64,000 bases of DNA from Trichuris trichiura (lineage: Eukaryota; Nematoda; Enoplea; Trichinellida; Trichuridae), in contig JBAJFE010000004.1 of the NCBI GenBank assembly GCA_037903355.1, forward strand, positions 1,736,001 through 1,800,000. The letters are read 5' to 3'. The notes under the pieces were generated by a model. That model did no database searches. It was not told the DNA's origin and saw only the letters and a list, made by a program, of their open reading frames with translations. Below are positions 53,365 to 64,000 of this stretch, piece after piece. Within the stretch, counting starts at the first letter, position 1; every line of letters starts with the position of its first letter. The translations under genes and the position numbers were made by a program.

Positions 53365-56300
53365 ATGGAGGAAATTAACAAAGACTTGCAAGCTGCCGTT
53401 AGTTCTCTCGGTTTTCTGGACGGACAAAAGTACATGAAAGAGCCGGATTGCCATGGTAAGGGTTTATTTAAGCTTTCCGCCTTCTTTCCGCTTGGATAAT
53501 GGTATCAGTACTGTATTTAACTTTTCAATATTTCAGAAACGTTGAAGGATATAATATATTTTCTTCGTCGGGACGATGTCGACAATACAGCAAGAAAGTT
53601 TATTGCATCATGTAATGTTATCGGAAATGACCTTGTGCCTATCGCTATATGCTATCCTGACGATCCCGACTTGTTCGACTCGGTGATGAAGTACTCCGCC
53701 TTATTGACTTCCGCTTTCTCAGCGTAAAAATAAAGTTTTCAGACTTCTTGTAAATCTTACTCAACCAGTCGACATACTAACGGAACATAACGATAGGCGA
53801 CTTATGCACACCAATGCAGAAGCGTCAACTTTGCTGCATTGCCTTCAACAGTCTCAAAGCGCCTTTGCCGACGAAAGATTATTTGTAGTCCTTACGACAA
53901 AGCTGAAGCCACTCATTGATATGGTAATTTTTCACTCTTTCCGATACACCGAAGCGGGACGATTCTTGCTTAGAAGTGGCATGAACGTAGGGAGGAGCAA
54001 GTTGTGCTTATCCAACGCATATTGACCTTTTGTAAACAAGTGTTGTCCATTCCTCCGATGAAAACGACCAGTCTACTTGTTTCGTCTTGGACTGTTGCCG
54101 ACAGAATAATTCTGTAAGTCGCTAATTGATTCTCAGGTACAGAAATATTCAAAATTTCAGCGCTATGGAGAAGAGTAAATTTCTTGACGCCCTTTTGGAC
54201 ATAGCAAAGTCGCATTCGTGCAGAGATTTTCAATTTGTATGCCTTGAAATCATCCGAGCATTGTTGACTAGTCAGGTAACATGTGACTGTCAGTTCCACG
54301 AAAATAATAAGTTATTTTTTCTTGGCATACTGTCAAAATTTTTTACCTTTAGAAAGCCGACGTTTTGGCGCGCAGCAGTGCGGAACAGGAGGCACAATGG
54401 GATGAGCAAAGAAAACTTATGCTAAAAAACCAGTTGGAAGATGAAATGCGGGAAACAGAGAGGGAAAGGAAAAAGGTGGCCGCTAGGTAATGTGACGTAT
54501 GTACTTCAGCTCAAAATTTGTAACTGCGAAGTAGGGTAAATTCATTTATTAAAATTTTTTTCCGAACCTAATTTCCTACAAGATGACAACTCATTTCCTA
54601 AAAGCCACGTCCTAAATCTTCATAAAAATTAAATAATCTTCAAACACTGACGTTTTATACGACTTTTTGTTGCTTATGTTTTGTTTTTCTTTTTTCCGCC
54701 ATTTCCAATTTTAGAAATAAACGATTTCCCAGCGTCTACGCCATTCGGGGCAAAAAGGCAATAGGAGGCGTAAATGACGCTATATCCTTAACGCCAAAGG
54801 TTACGACGGGTCAGTTGGCTCAAGACTATCTGAAGAAGCCGAAAAAATTTGGCAAAAAACAAGTCAAAGCGGAATTGGAACCCGAAAAGCTTTCTCCGTT
54901 TCCGGTCCGCGTAGCTTTGAAAAACTTTTGCTGTTCCCTTTTGAGGACAGGGTTTTGCCAGCTGATGAACACCTGCTACCAGACAATTATGCGAGGAGAA
55001 ACTCGCAACTGGTGGGCTACCGAATGCTACCTTTGGGCAGGGTCATTTTTCCTCAGATTCTGCCGCTACTACAGTCTTCGACTATGCAACCTGAATATAC
55101 TTACTTCTGTAAGCGCAGTTCATTTTGTTCAACAGGAGCTGCAAACCTGCGTAGAAATGACTGAAACTGATAAGGAGAATATTTCTCGATGGAGTCGCAG
55201 GTGGTTACCAACAGCGTCACTTTGCTTGCTTAGATCTGTCTACTTCTCATTTTAGGGCTCAACTAGCGCTGCAAGCTTACTGCGAACAAATAAAAGCCCT
55301 TTGGTTTATTAGCCAAGGATCCGATCCAGACGCAGCGGCATCCGCCAGCGAGACCTTGGGTAAAATTTTAAATTATTAAAATGAATTAATGCCATATTTG
55401 GTAAATTCTATTCTTCCAGGCGTTATATTTCGAGTTGTTGAATACAGAGAGCTGTTGATTTTTTTGTTAAAAAATTACAACCCGGCTCATCTATCAAAGT
55501 GAGCGCGCTTCAACGCGGCGACTGCAAAATTTTTTTGGCAAAACACTTTCCTTTTTTAGAAGCTTTTTGAAAGACTTGATTGAGGGTACTCACTTTTATC
55601 TTGAAGTTTTGGACTTCTTTTGCAAGCTGCACGGAGGAAGCATGACTGTACAGCGGAAAGTGAGGCAAACGCGGCGTAGGAGAAAGTTGGAGAAGCCAAA
55701 CAAGGAAGCAACCACCCAAGAGACCTCCGCTACGGATTCTGTTGCCGCCGCCCCGAAAAGCAAAGAAGACGATTGGTCGAAATTGGAAGAAGAGCTCAAG
55801 CAGGCTCTCGACGATCCGTCGTCTATACCCGATGACGTTGTCCCTTTGGATTTCACCGTCGAATATCAATTCGAGGAGCAGTAAGTTCTAAAGATATATC
55901 TTGCGCAAGCCTTAAAACAACATTTAGAACCGCCGGAAAAATTAAAATTCAAAATGCCCTTTTGGAAGCCAAAGCTGGCGAAGCCATTTCTCTACTCAGA
56001 GCTTGCAAGTATACCATTTAACTTAGGGGAAACTTACCTGCACATCAATTATTCGTAGAGAGTTGTGGCCTGAACACGAGACTTTCTCATGTCCGGATGA
56101 GATACTCTCCTTGAAAACGATCTTTTTTGAAGAATATCCCGAAAGAGGTACGTAGTTTCATTTTGAATGGATAAGCTTGACTTGCAATCACTTTTAGAGA
56201 TGCTCGAATCGTCCAATCAAATCGGTGACGGTTTAGATGACGTCATTCAAAATGACGAGGCAGCAGAACAAGCGGAAGTGGATTTTGAAATGGACGAGTC

Positions 56301-58531
56301 TGATAATGACGACGAGAAACCTTTTGGTATTGATAAGCGGTCTAGCATCCGAGAAGTGAGCTTGCAAGCAGACGATATTATACAGAGGTTAGAAACACGC
56401 TACGTTAGTTAAATTCAAATTTGTACGTACTAATTGCGCAATTCGAGAAGCTTCTCTTGTTAACGTTAAGACATAATGCTGCTTCTAAAGAAAACTAAGA
56501 GTTTTCTCCATTTCTTTACCGTAACAACATATCGTATGTAGGTATGCAAATCCCACCTCCTTGCAGTGGTACTTCTGGCTTTTGAAAGATTTTGAGAAAA
56601 ACTCACTTCGCTTGAATCATTGTATAGTGGTCATGCTGCGTCGGGTCGCCTTTGAAGTTCACTTGGCACCAATGCTCTATCAAGCTAGCTTTTTTCGCAT
56701 TCTGCAACGCCTTGGAGCTGGTAGACGCAGTCGCTCCTTCCGTGAACGTCATAAGGTAAAACTCGCCGGCCAATCGGTACAGCTAAAGGCTTTCGGTCTA
56801 TTGCAGGAGTTGATAGCGTTCGGAGAGCAATTGTTGACGTCATTTTTTGAATTGCTTCCCAAAAATCCAAATTTGCTAGTCGAAGTCTTGTTCTGGAAAA
56901 GCGCTCGCGAAGCGTACGAGCTTGAGCATGGTTACGGTAGCTTCAAGTGAGAGAATCATCTCGCGAACTTTTTGCCCATTCTCGACGCACAACTTGCAGC
57001 ATGTCGGATGGTGCAATGCTTTCAAAAACGGAAACGTTCGACGCTCACCTTAAGCAGCTGTACAGCGAATTTTGCAGCGTGCCAAGCCGCCCGCTGGAAT
57101 CTTTGATCAGCTTCATTGAGGAGCGCTTGCAAGGCCAGTATAGTCGCAAAAAAATCATACGCGCTATGAAACGATGCGATATCCCTTTGGTATTGCCTTT
57201 GTCTGATCGGTTGGTATCTTTATCCACCAAACTTAAGCGAAAATGCCTTTGTTCAGTAGGAAGAAATCGCGCGGTCAATGGACAGCCGACGAAGAGGCAG
57301 AACTAACAAGGCTTTACAACGAGTTCAAAGATCAGCCGGGTAAATCAACTTATCGCATTTATGCAAATTTTTGAAGGTTTGAATTTGAAAAAGCGACGCT
57401 CACTTGGCGTCACGCCATCGTATGCAAATTATTTGATAATTTGAACGCCAAATTTTCCCTAAATGATGCTCAGGTTAGCGTCCGCCGCTTGGCGCCGTTT
57501 TTTCAAACTGGCGCGAATTTTCTGTTGTCAAGTTTGAAATTTTTATTAATCCGAGAATAACTTACAGATTGTTGCGAGGCCATTGCAACTGCAATGTCAA
57601 CAGGCCGCTCGAAAGGCCAAGTAAAGCGAAAGCTTAGGCAGCTGGACTTGCCATTAAAGGCGAAGGTTCGACGCTCGTCGAAAAGGCATTCCAGCGATGT
57701 TCGCATTCCGGAACAGTCTGAGCACTACGATTTGAATGTTTTCGAGAACGACATTTCCAGTTCGGAAAATTCTCGTACTTCTTTTTTTCTTCTCAGTTTC
57801 ATTCTTATACTTTATTTTTTTAGACGACTCGACTTCAAGCTCCGAGGAAGAGGATGAAGATTTCGCTCCATCTATAAGTCTTCCGGCATTGGTTGGTTCT
57901 TTAATGAAATCAGGTTGAACTTTTGATCATACAAAATTACATTTCAAATCTTCCCGCTCCTTCAGGCTTTGGCGAAGCGATTGACTGGCTTATTCAAGTA
58001 ATAACGGAGACGATTGAAGACAACGCTGCGCAAAAGACTTCCGAAATTGGAGAAGCAATACCGGTTGTTCCAATTGAAGAAATTCATTGCAAAGCGGTTC
58101 GCAGACCCGATTTCAAAAGGTTGCTTCACGAATTGAACTTTTGGGCCCCGGATGGGATCCAGCACAAGTACTGGCGCATTCCGGACACGTTTAGCGTTTT
58201 GCAGCTGCAAGCATGCGTTGACAAGCTAAAGGAGGCTTGCACGGTTGGGTACTCGAACAACTTGTTATTTTTTCCGGCGAAACCATTGGCTTTGTAATTT
58301 TTTTGTAGAAACGAAGGCTCCTCTATGGGACCGGCAGCAGTCTAACTTTCAAAAAGCCCAACACCAAAACGTTTCAGGATAGCAAGTGACGATTCGTCCG
58401 ACGAAGAGAACATATGTATTAATAGTAGCTCGAAAATAGAAAACTCAGAAAGTGCCGCCTTTGATGGTAACTTCAGTGCCAACATTTCATTTCAAAACTT
58501 TGTCTCTGACGATGACGATGATGATCAGTAG
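53365..58531 (+). CDS. TIMELESS: TIMELESS (TIM-1/Tof1) replication-fork protection protein
   Basis: Twenty-one exons: 53365-53455, 53537-53690, 53743-53923, 53974-54113, 54161-54275, 54353-54486, 54715-55200, 55256-55359, 55420-55498, 55560-55880, 55928-56008, 56059-56147, 56198-56387, 56542-56755, 56807-56946, 57000-57209, 57257-57339, 57568-57774, 57824-57913, 57966-58248 and 58357-58531. About 1188 aa (human 1208). Matches to TIMELESS: YMKEPDCHETLKDIIYFLRR, LLVNLTQPVD, VEYRELLIFLL, SFLKDLIEGTHFYLE, AISLLRAC, LNHCIVVMLRRVAFE and ELEHGYGSF, with SANT-like WTADEEAELTRLYNEF and KYWRIPD near the end. A Ser/Asp-rich tail ends in an acidic run. With TIPIN it stabilises replication forks, links helicase to polymerase and supports cohesion. 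Most junctions are strongly supported. The last two exons are less certain, because another acceptor near 58311 would give a different tail. Confidence 0.95.
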
Positions 58532-58671
58532 CTACTAACTATTGACAATGGTAATGCTTGTCTTATAGGCAAATATTCTTTATATTTTCGTTGGTAACTC
58601 AGCGCGGTACGTTTTCTAAGAGATTAACGTTTAAAAGTAAAGCGACCATTGATGCTCGAAGCATAAATGCT

Positions 58672-60626
58672 TTAGTAATCAAGCAAACCTTTAACTTTTC
58701 TTCCTTCGTACAAGCTGGACCAATTTCGTCGTACCTCCTCGTGCATTGTAAGGTAAAATTCTTCAATTTGCTGCAAGCGTTCTCTACAACTTTCGTATTC
58801 TTGCACGTCCATCCAATAAAGCGCCAATCGGCAGTCTTCCAAGTGAGGCATAGCAATTATATCTTTCAACAATTCAGCTCTGCAACAATATTCGATGTCT
58901 GCACAATAGTCGTCTGTGTGGTTGTATACTCACCGACGTAAGTAATACTTGGAAATGCATGATTGTTTTGAAAGAAGAATTTCGAGCCATTCGTTGAAAT
59001 GGTCTACGATGATACGAGCGACCGTGACGCTAAGTTCAGCCAATGGTATGTAAAGGTAAGCCAGAGAACTCGCCCTGTGGCAGTTCATTATTGCCTTGCC
59101 AAGCTGCTGCCCCAACGTGCTATGCAGAAGACGCATGGCTTGATTCGATTGAATATTATTGGCGCCATGAGACCAGATAGCCACTTTTGCTTCTTCGGGA
59201 ACCTATAAAGGCTTCGTCGTACGAAGTTGTCGGCAAAGATGGCAATAAAAAGCATCACCGTTATTTCGTCCATCCTTACGCTTTGGTCGCAAAGGCTTGG
59301 AAAAGTTGGAAGATTAAGAGATATTGGTTCCCGCTTCGGCTGGGTGATTTCATCCGGGTCTGTGACGTCATCTAGATACTAACTGTACGGAAAGCTCACA
59401 ACGTTCAGTGGTTACAAGGTTACCCGAAGCGTCGCGTACAAAAAATCCATTGAGCAGAAAGGCGTCCTTGTCATCTTCCCACGATTCTATATGGGCTGTC
59501 GAAAGGATCGGATTGTCGGAATCGCTTACATCCGACAGGAACTCTAATGGCGTCAAAACATCCGGTATATCTCCAATGGTCTCTTTCGGCATTAGCTTTT
59601 CGGTTGTTGTCATATAGGCGTCGCTCAAAAAGTCAATGTTGTCTAACCAACTAGCTGTTGCCATTGAAAACTGTGTTTTGGAACAACTACTGTCAAAGGA
59701 TGTTTTCCGAGCTGCTGACGTAGTAGGAGTACGATTGTCCTTATCCGCAGGTTCATAATTTGTTGGTGGTGTTGAAAGCCGCGGTCTCTGGATTGGCCTA
59801 TCTCCTGTCGAGGCTTTACAAGGCGCCAAAGGACTTTGCTTGCTGGCAGTTTTGCTTTCCGCTGCTGTTCCAACATGCAGACGTTCGCAAGTCACTTCGC
59901 GCGATTTCGAATTGTCCAACACGGCGCCGGCGACGTGTTTTCCTGAAAAAGCAAAATGCGCATACGACCATTGAAGGACACTGAGCTTTGCGCTTACCAT
60001 TTTTGCCGCTATTGTCTAATGACGTCACACGACTTGGGATATTGGCGTTCTTATCTTCCGAAGTGGAACTATCTGAAGGCGGGAAATTTGAATTTTCTAC
60101 AATTACTTTCAGCCGGCAAAACTTGACTTAGGTTGGCAGTTTCGGTGGGAGGTCCAAGCGGGCTTCGTCTCCTTTTTTCTTGTCCAGAGGATCTCCTCGA
60201 CTGTTCGCCTTGAACCTTGTCCTCGCATGCTGTTATTAAATCGGGTGGCTCTTTCTTGTTCGCAGAATCAATAGAGCTGTTAGTTTACGAATATGATGGT
60301 GTAGGCAACGTTTCGCTTACTTCCTCTGCTTCGGGATACTGGGCCCCAAAGTCGCTTTTTTTCTTTCTGACGTAATGCAAATAACCGGGCGGTGAACCTT
60401 TCTCTTCCAACTCCGCTTCCTCGACGATCAATGGAATCGGTACGTCCGTCAATCGAGAACCAAAGGGCGGACTTACAGGTATGCTTGTCCATATTTTGTT
60501 TACTTCTTCGGCGCAGGATAAAAATTGTTCAAAAATAAGTGTTCTATAACTTTCCTCAGCTTTTTCAATCAATAGCAACTTCAATATTGGCGCTTGATCG
60601 TCTTCAGGCATTTTGAGTGGAGACAA
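58672..60626 (-). CDS. Unrecognised 538-residue protein
   Basis: Seven exons in transcript order: 60626-60321, 60254-60107, 60072-59998, 59942-59424, 59371-59280, 59202-58934 and 58879-58672, with every phase closing. The acceptor of exon 2 is the weakest. Residues 1-100 are mixed (acidic helix, then Pro-rich). About 100-330 is a Ser/Thr/Lys-rich, disordered-looking linker with KRRRSP. Near 265-360 is an acidic, aromatic-containing stretch (WLDNIDFLSDAYMTT, TPLEFLSDVSDSDN, HIESWEDDKDAF). The C-terminal 190 residues are predicted helical (NQAMRLLHSTLGQQLGKA, IIVDHFNEWLEILL, LPHLEDCRLALYW-like). I do not recognise the family. It converges on TIMELESS, with 140 bp between stop codons. The layout suggests a nuclear adaptor, but that is inference only. 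Confidence 0.7.
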
Positions 60627-61836
60627 ACCACGCTTCTACCATATTTTGGGTAGTTATTTAAATATTTTGAATTTTAAAGGTTTTAAAGTTTAACTAAAGG
60701 CGGTTTAGCGCTAACTGCTCAAGCGAAGGAGGGAAAACTTAAACTTTAAGAAAAAAGTAATGAGCGCGCATTTCTCTAAAAGGAAAGTAAGCTCCGGCTA
60801 ACGTAGAATCACGCAAAGGATATATTTAAATCATTAGAAGCTCACTGAAAGGACGAACATTTAATTTTTTTTCTTGTCACATATTTAAATAATGTACAGA
60901 TATGTATATATATAGAGAAATAAATATCTTATGCATACGTATTAATATGGACGGTACGGAATAACGCAATGATTCGTAAGCAAAGGGCGAAACAACAAAG
61001 TTAAAACTGCTTTGGACATTCCGGACGAACTGGCCACGCAAGCAGCCGACTACGCTGCTGGCAAAGTATAAAGGAAAATGGACGAAAAAGAAAATATTCA
61101 TTTTCTTATCACAGAGAGAGAGAGAGAAGTTAACTGGACGACTTGGAACATTGCTTGGCAAGATTCGTAAGTGTGCTACTTGCTCATATCTCTTTTAGAC
61201 GTACGCAACGTGTGTGTGTGCTCTACAAATCCCTGACGAAAGTTGCGGCAGCAATCCTAGAAATTTTAAAAAAACCTTAAAAAAGAAAGTTTTTTTAAAG
61301 TCGAAGCTTTCTTACCATGCTCTAATGACCTCTTTAAGCCATCCGCCGTATACTCCCAGTAAAAAGAGGCAAAAAAGGAAAACGTGTTCCTATCGTTGCA
61401 GAAGATTTTCCATTGCTCTGTACAGTCGGGACAACGCTTGGATGTGCAAAGGGAAGCAGCTTCGCCGATCGCCGGTTTTCAAGTCCAACGATAGCCACGA
61501 AAGGGCATTGTATGTTTCCAGTACGTATCGTAGAACGTCCGTTGTCAAGCTCGAGTCCAACGGATGACAGCTGCCGGCGGCGGCTGAACGATTCGCTCCG
61601 CCCGGCAACAATTGATCGTCGCTCTGTTGAACGCCTGAGGTGTGAATATGAAGCGCTGATCGCAAATGAACCGGCAATGCTTTGCTGGCTGAAGGTCGAG
61701 CTGTCCAGAACCAGTCTGGTACGGGTCCCGTTGGCGCCGTCGATATAAGAAAACCCAAAGCCAGTGGTTGCAGCTGGATACTTTCGTCAGACGATTCGGA
61801 AAGAGCAAGTCCCTAACAAAAAAAGCAATATATCTC
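60627..61836. other. No gene recognised
   Basis: Upstream of the unrecognised gene. Overlapping frames at 61214-61567, 61390-61758 and 61413-61748 lie in one GC-richer stretch on both strands. None resembles a known protein. A GA-dinucleotide run lies at 61113-61127. Confidence 0.4.

Positions 61837-61921
<85 letters not shown>
61837..61921. repeat. (TAA)n microsatellite, about 28 units
   Basis: Perfect TAA/AAT units directly precede a fold-back repeat. The matching (TTA)n array at 62285-62373 is in inverted orientation, so the two arrays could pair. Confidence 0.95.
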
Positions 61922-61922
<1 letters not shown>

Positions 61923-61957
61923 TTTTCTTTTCTCTCCTCTTCGTAACGGGTTTTTAA

Positions 61958-62077
61958 ATTTGTTTTTGAAAAAGCTTTTATGGTTTTCAACCTGTTTTTG
62001 TCACATAGCGTCTATTGCTGCCGTAAACATGTGAAAAAAATGGGTTGAAAGCCATAAAAGCTTTTTCAAAAACAAAT
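61958..62077. mobile_element. Fold-back element 1
   Basis: Arms of about 35 bp (starting ATTTGTTTTTGAAAAAGCTT) are almost perfectly inverted around a 50-bp loop. It is preceded by TTCGTAACGGGTTTTTAA at 61941-61958, a word repeated in inverted orientation near 63368-63389. It sits between TAA microsatellite arrays. Confidence 0.7.
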
Positions 62078-62137
62078 AATAATAATAATATGATTGAAAA
62101 TATAGCTTTTTGGCATGAAAGCATATGTTTTAATGTT

Positions 62138-62266
62138 TCAATTGTTTCTTCTTACGGAACTTGTCCCGCTAAAAATACAAAACTTTTGATGAAACTTCAT
62201 AGCCGCGGAGTTTCATTAACAGTTTTGAATTTTTAATGGGCAAGTTCCGTTAGAAGAAACAATTGA
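62138..62266. mobile_element. Fold-back element 2
   Basis: Inverted arms begin TCAATTGTTTCTTCTTACGG and end in the reverse complement (AACAATTGA) with few mismatches, closing on a GAAACTT/AGTTTC inner stem. Microsatellite units lie directly outside both ends. Non-coding, probably a MITE. Confidence 0.7.
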
Positions 62267-62282
62267 ATAATAATACTAATAA

Positions 62283-62284
<2 letters not shown>

Positions 62285-62373
<89 letters not shown>
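62285..62373. repeat. (TTA)n microsatellite, about 30 units
   Basis: Near-perfect TTA units end 13 bp before the TA-flanked MITE at 62388. Confidence 0.95.
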
Positions 62374-62387
62374 TACTACTATTATTA

Positions 62388-62769
62388 CAGTGAAACCTCG
62401 TACTTCGCGGGGGTCGCGTTCCGGTCTATCCCTCACGAGTTTTGAAAATCCGCGAATTTTAAACAGGCTACGAACAAAGACCTATACGCGCTTGCCTTCA
62501 TACGTTAAACACGTCAAATAAGTTGAACTTTCAGGTAACAAACAGTAGAGTACTGTAGTGTACACGGTAAATGAATAAACACAATAAGAGTTCATTTTAG
62601 GGTTCACAGAAGTCTTAGTTCATATCAGTAACACTTACAGTAAGAAAAGTGTAATTAAGTTTCAAGAGCATAAGTGACTCGTCTGCGCTTAAGCTTAAAC
62701 AGGAACAGAAAAAATCCGTGAATTAGTGAAGCCTTGAATGCAGAAGCGCAGACTTGCGAGGTCTTACTG
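62388..62769. mobile_element. Non-autonomous TA-flanked MITE, pogo/Tigger-like, family C
   Basis: A 382-bp element begins CAGTGAAACCTCGTACTTCG and ends with the inverted relative CGCAGACTTGCGAGGTCTTACTG. TA lies on both sides (62386-62387 and 62770-62771). Subterminal AATCCGCGAATTTTAAAC and AAATCCGTGAATTAGTGAAG are a second related pair of sites. The ends have the CAGT-AC layout of families A and B but a different sequence. It has no coding capacity and is flanked on both sides by AT-rich microsatellites. Confidence 0.85.
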
Positions 62770-62965
62770 TATTATTCTTATTCTTCTTCTTCTTTTTATT
62801 ATATTATTATTATTATTATTGCTATTATTAAAGACTGGTGAGTTATGTTTTCATTTTTTAAGTGGGGAACTTCTCTCTTCACTACTTTAAAAAATGAGAA
62901 CGAAAATTATAACAAAAACAACAACAATAATAGAAATAATAAACATAATGATAATAACTTTAAAA

Positions 62966-63169
62966 ATGAAAGACTTTCTAATGGTGTTATGGATTTTTAT
63001 CTGTCTGTTTATTACGGCTACAGCACAAAGCGTTTATTTACGCTTACTCATAAACGAGTCCGTCGAAGTTTTCAGTCTCACGTGTGTTCCCCTTTCAATG
63101 ATAACAAGAAAAAAACGAGGCGCGCGGGGCTCCGAAAGCTTCGACAGATTTGTTTATGAGCAAGTCTAA
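62966..63169 (+). CDS. Candidate small secreted peptide precursor
   Basis: A 67-codon frame. The first 22 residues (MKDFLMVLWIFICLFITATA then QS) look like a signal peptide with a cleavable A-x-A end. A short spacer follows, then a polybasic site RKKR, and a 16-residue C-terminal peptide GARGSESFDRFVYEQV. This is the layout of a neuropeptide or peptide-hormone precursor cut by a furin/kex2-type protease. AATAAA overlaps the stop codon (63169-63174). There is no amidation signal after the last peptide. I know no matching family, and a chance frame in AT-rich sequence cannot be ruled out. Confidence 0.35.
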   Translation: MKDFLMVLWIFICLFITATAQSVYLRLLINESVEVFSLTCVPLSMITRKKRGARGSESFDRFVYEQV

Positions 63170-63212
63170 ATAAACTGTACTATATCCGTAATTAACAAAT
63201 AGATGATAATAA

Positions 63213-63400
63213 CTTTTTGAAAAAAAAACTATTACGGTTTCTAACCCGTTTTTTCATATAACCTAAGTCATATGAACGAACGTACCCGTTCGTAAGCAAC
63301 GTTTGTAACAACAAACTTCATACGAAAAAATGGGTTAAAAACCCTAAAAATTTTTTTCAAGAAGATAAATTTAAAAACCCGTTACGAAGAGGGAGAAAAA
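63213..63400. repeat. Fold-back element 3 with inverted copy of the 61.9-kb end
   Basis: Arms starting CTTTTTGAAAAAAA and ending TTTTTTTCAAG pair around AACCCGTT...TGGGTT stems (63213-63361). The following 63367-63400 (AAATTTAAAAACCCGTTACG, then AAGAGGGAGAAAA) is the reverse complement of 61927-61960. The two ends therefore bracket about 1.47 kb that includes fold-backs 1 and 2, MITE C and the candidate peptide gene. Confidence 0.6.
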
Positions 63401-63914
63401 AAGAAAAAAAATATAATACTCATGAAAACGGGTTCTCAGCTCCACCACCTCACTGACGACGGAACTAGAGCGTTCCGAAAGCTCTGAACATTAAAAAAGT
63501 TGAGTGCGTTGATATCTGTACATTTTTTTTAATAACGGCTCATCCATCCGTTGGTAGAGCAGTTGTTTTAGTTTAATTACAGATAACAGCACAACGAAAA
63601 AACGGGAAAAGCCGTAGAAGACCTTACAACCATGAAAAATTATAATAACTTTATTTAAATAATAAAGAGATGACAGCAGCTAGTAATAGAGGCGGATATG
63701 GTAGAGAAAAGAAAATATCAACACTACAAACGTAAAATAACTAATTTGCATATTTTATACTTTCTTTAATATTTTATCAACACAAATATTTTTCAGTCGT
63801 AGGCATTGCAGAATAGAACGACTTGTAACAGCACGTTAGGTCCTCAACTTGTGCATCTAATTAGCTGAGGACAGAATAGTTATCGACAGCTACGATTAGT
63901 TAAAACAGATTTAT

Positions 63915-63919
63915 TGTTA

Positions 63920-63951
<32 letters not shown>
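63915..63951. repeat. (ATT)n microsatellite
   Basis: About ten ATT units with TGT/TGC interruptions at the edges. Confidence 0.9.
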
Positions 63952-64000
63952 GCTGTTGTTAAGTTATCTGATGAAAATGTTGGCTTCTAATTTAGCAGAG

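Noticed and set aside
56756..56806. Reading TIMELESS straight through this segment
   Set aside because: The 51 bases keep the frame open, but they have GTAAAA and TTGCAG ends, and removing them restores alignment to the family (K then ELI).
61214..61808. Four overlapping frames in a GC-richer stretch
   Set aside because: No frame is favoured by motifs or splice sites; likely composition effects.
61764..62445. Poly-isoleucine and poly-asparagine frames
   Set aside because: They arise from the TAA/TTA arrays only.
63541..63600. tRNA-like word (TGGTAGAGCAGTTG) suggesting a D-arm
   Set aside because: No T-arm sequence or acceptor stem can be drawn at the right distance.

Overview
The window is animal nuclear DNA. 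It carries intron-rich genes for animal families (HIPK kinase, LIM-domain-binding protein, TIMELESS, MCM8, ERGIC1, ribosomal protein S25, a two-pore potassium channel), and most introns are 45-65 bases with GT-AG ends. The CHK-type kinases, TWK-like channel, FLYWCH/MULE transposase, secreted WAP repeats and many small introns suggest a nematode, perhaps a non-rhabditid (enoplean-type) lineage. That placement is inference. I found no rRNA, tRNA or CRISPR array.

Layout. 1-3.5 kb: no gene, two abutting TA-flanked MITEs. 3.5-11.1 kb: two tandem CHK kinase-like genes on the minus strand. 11.1-16.0 kb: no recognisable gene. 16.0-17.9 kb: a two-pore-domain K+ channel (plus). 19.3-26.1 kb: a HIPK-family kinase (minus) with about 630 bp of ACT microsatellite in its last intron. 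26.1-30.2 kb: no recognisable gene. 30.3-33.6 kb: LDB1/Chip (plus). 34.2-35.8 kb: two small unknown genes, divergent and 83 bp apart. 36.6-38.4 kb: a secreted protein of four six-cysteine WAP-like repeats (minus). 39.5-39.8 kb: a long palindrome. 40.3-41.8 kb: a small secreted protein (plus). 43.3-44.7 kb: an intact MULE transposase ORF (minus). 46.6-49.1 kb: RPS25 and ERGIC1 in tandem (plus). 49.2-52.1 kb: MCM8 (minus). 53.4-58.5 kb: TIMELESS (plus). 58.7-60.6 kb: an unrecognised 538-residue protein (minus). 61-64 kb: trinucleotide microsatellites, nested fold-back elements, a third TA-flanked MITE and a candidate secreted peptide precursor.

How the genes relate. MCM8 (recombination-linked helicase) and TIMELESS (fork protection) lie head to head across 1.3 kb, so they may share regulation. 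RPS25 and ERGIC1 are close enough in tandem (177 bp) to be an operon candidate. LDB1 and HIPK are nuclear regulators; RPS25 and ERGIC1 are housekeeping genes. Exon coordinates were derived by hand from splice consensus, reading-phase continuity and family conservation. For nearly every gene all phases close, which is the main support for the models.
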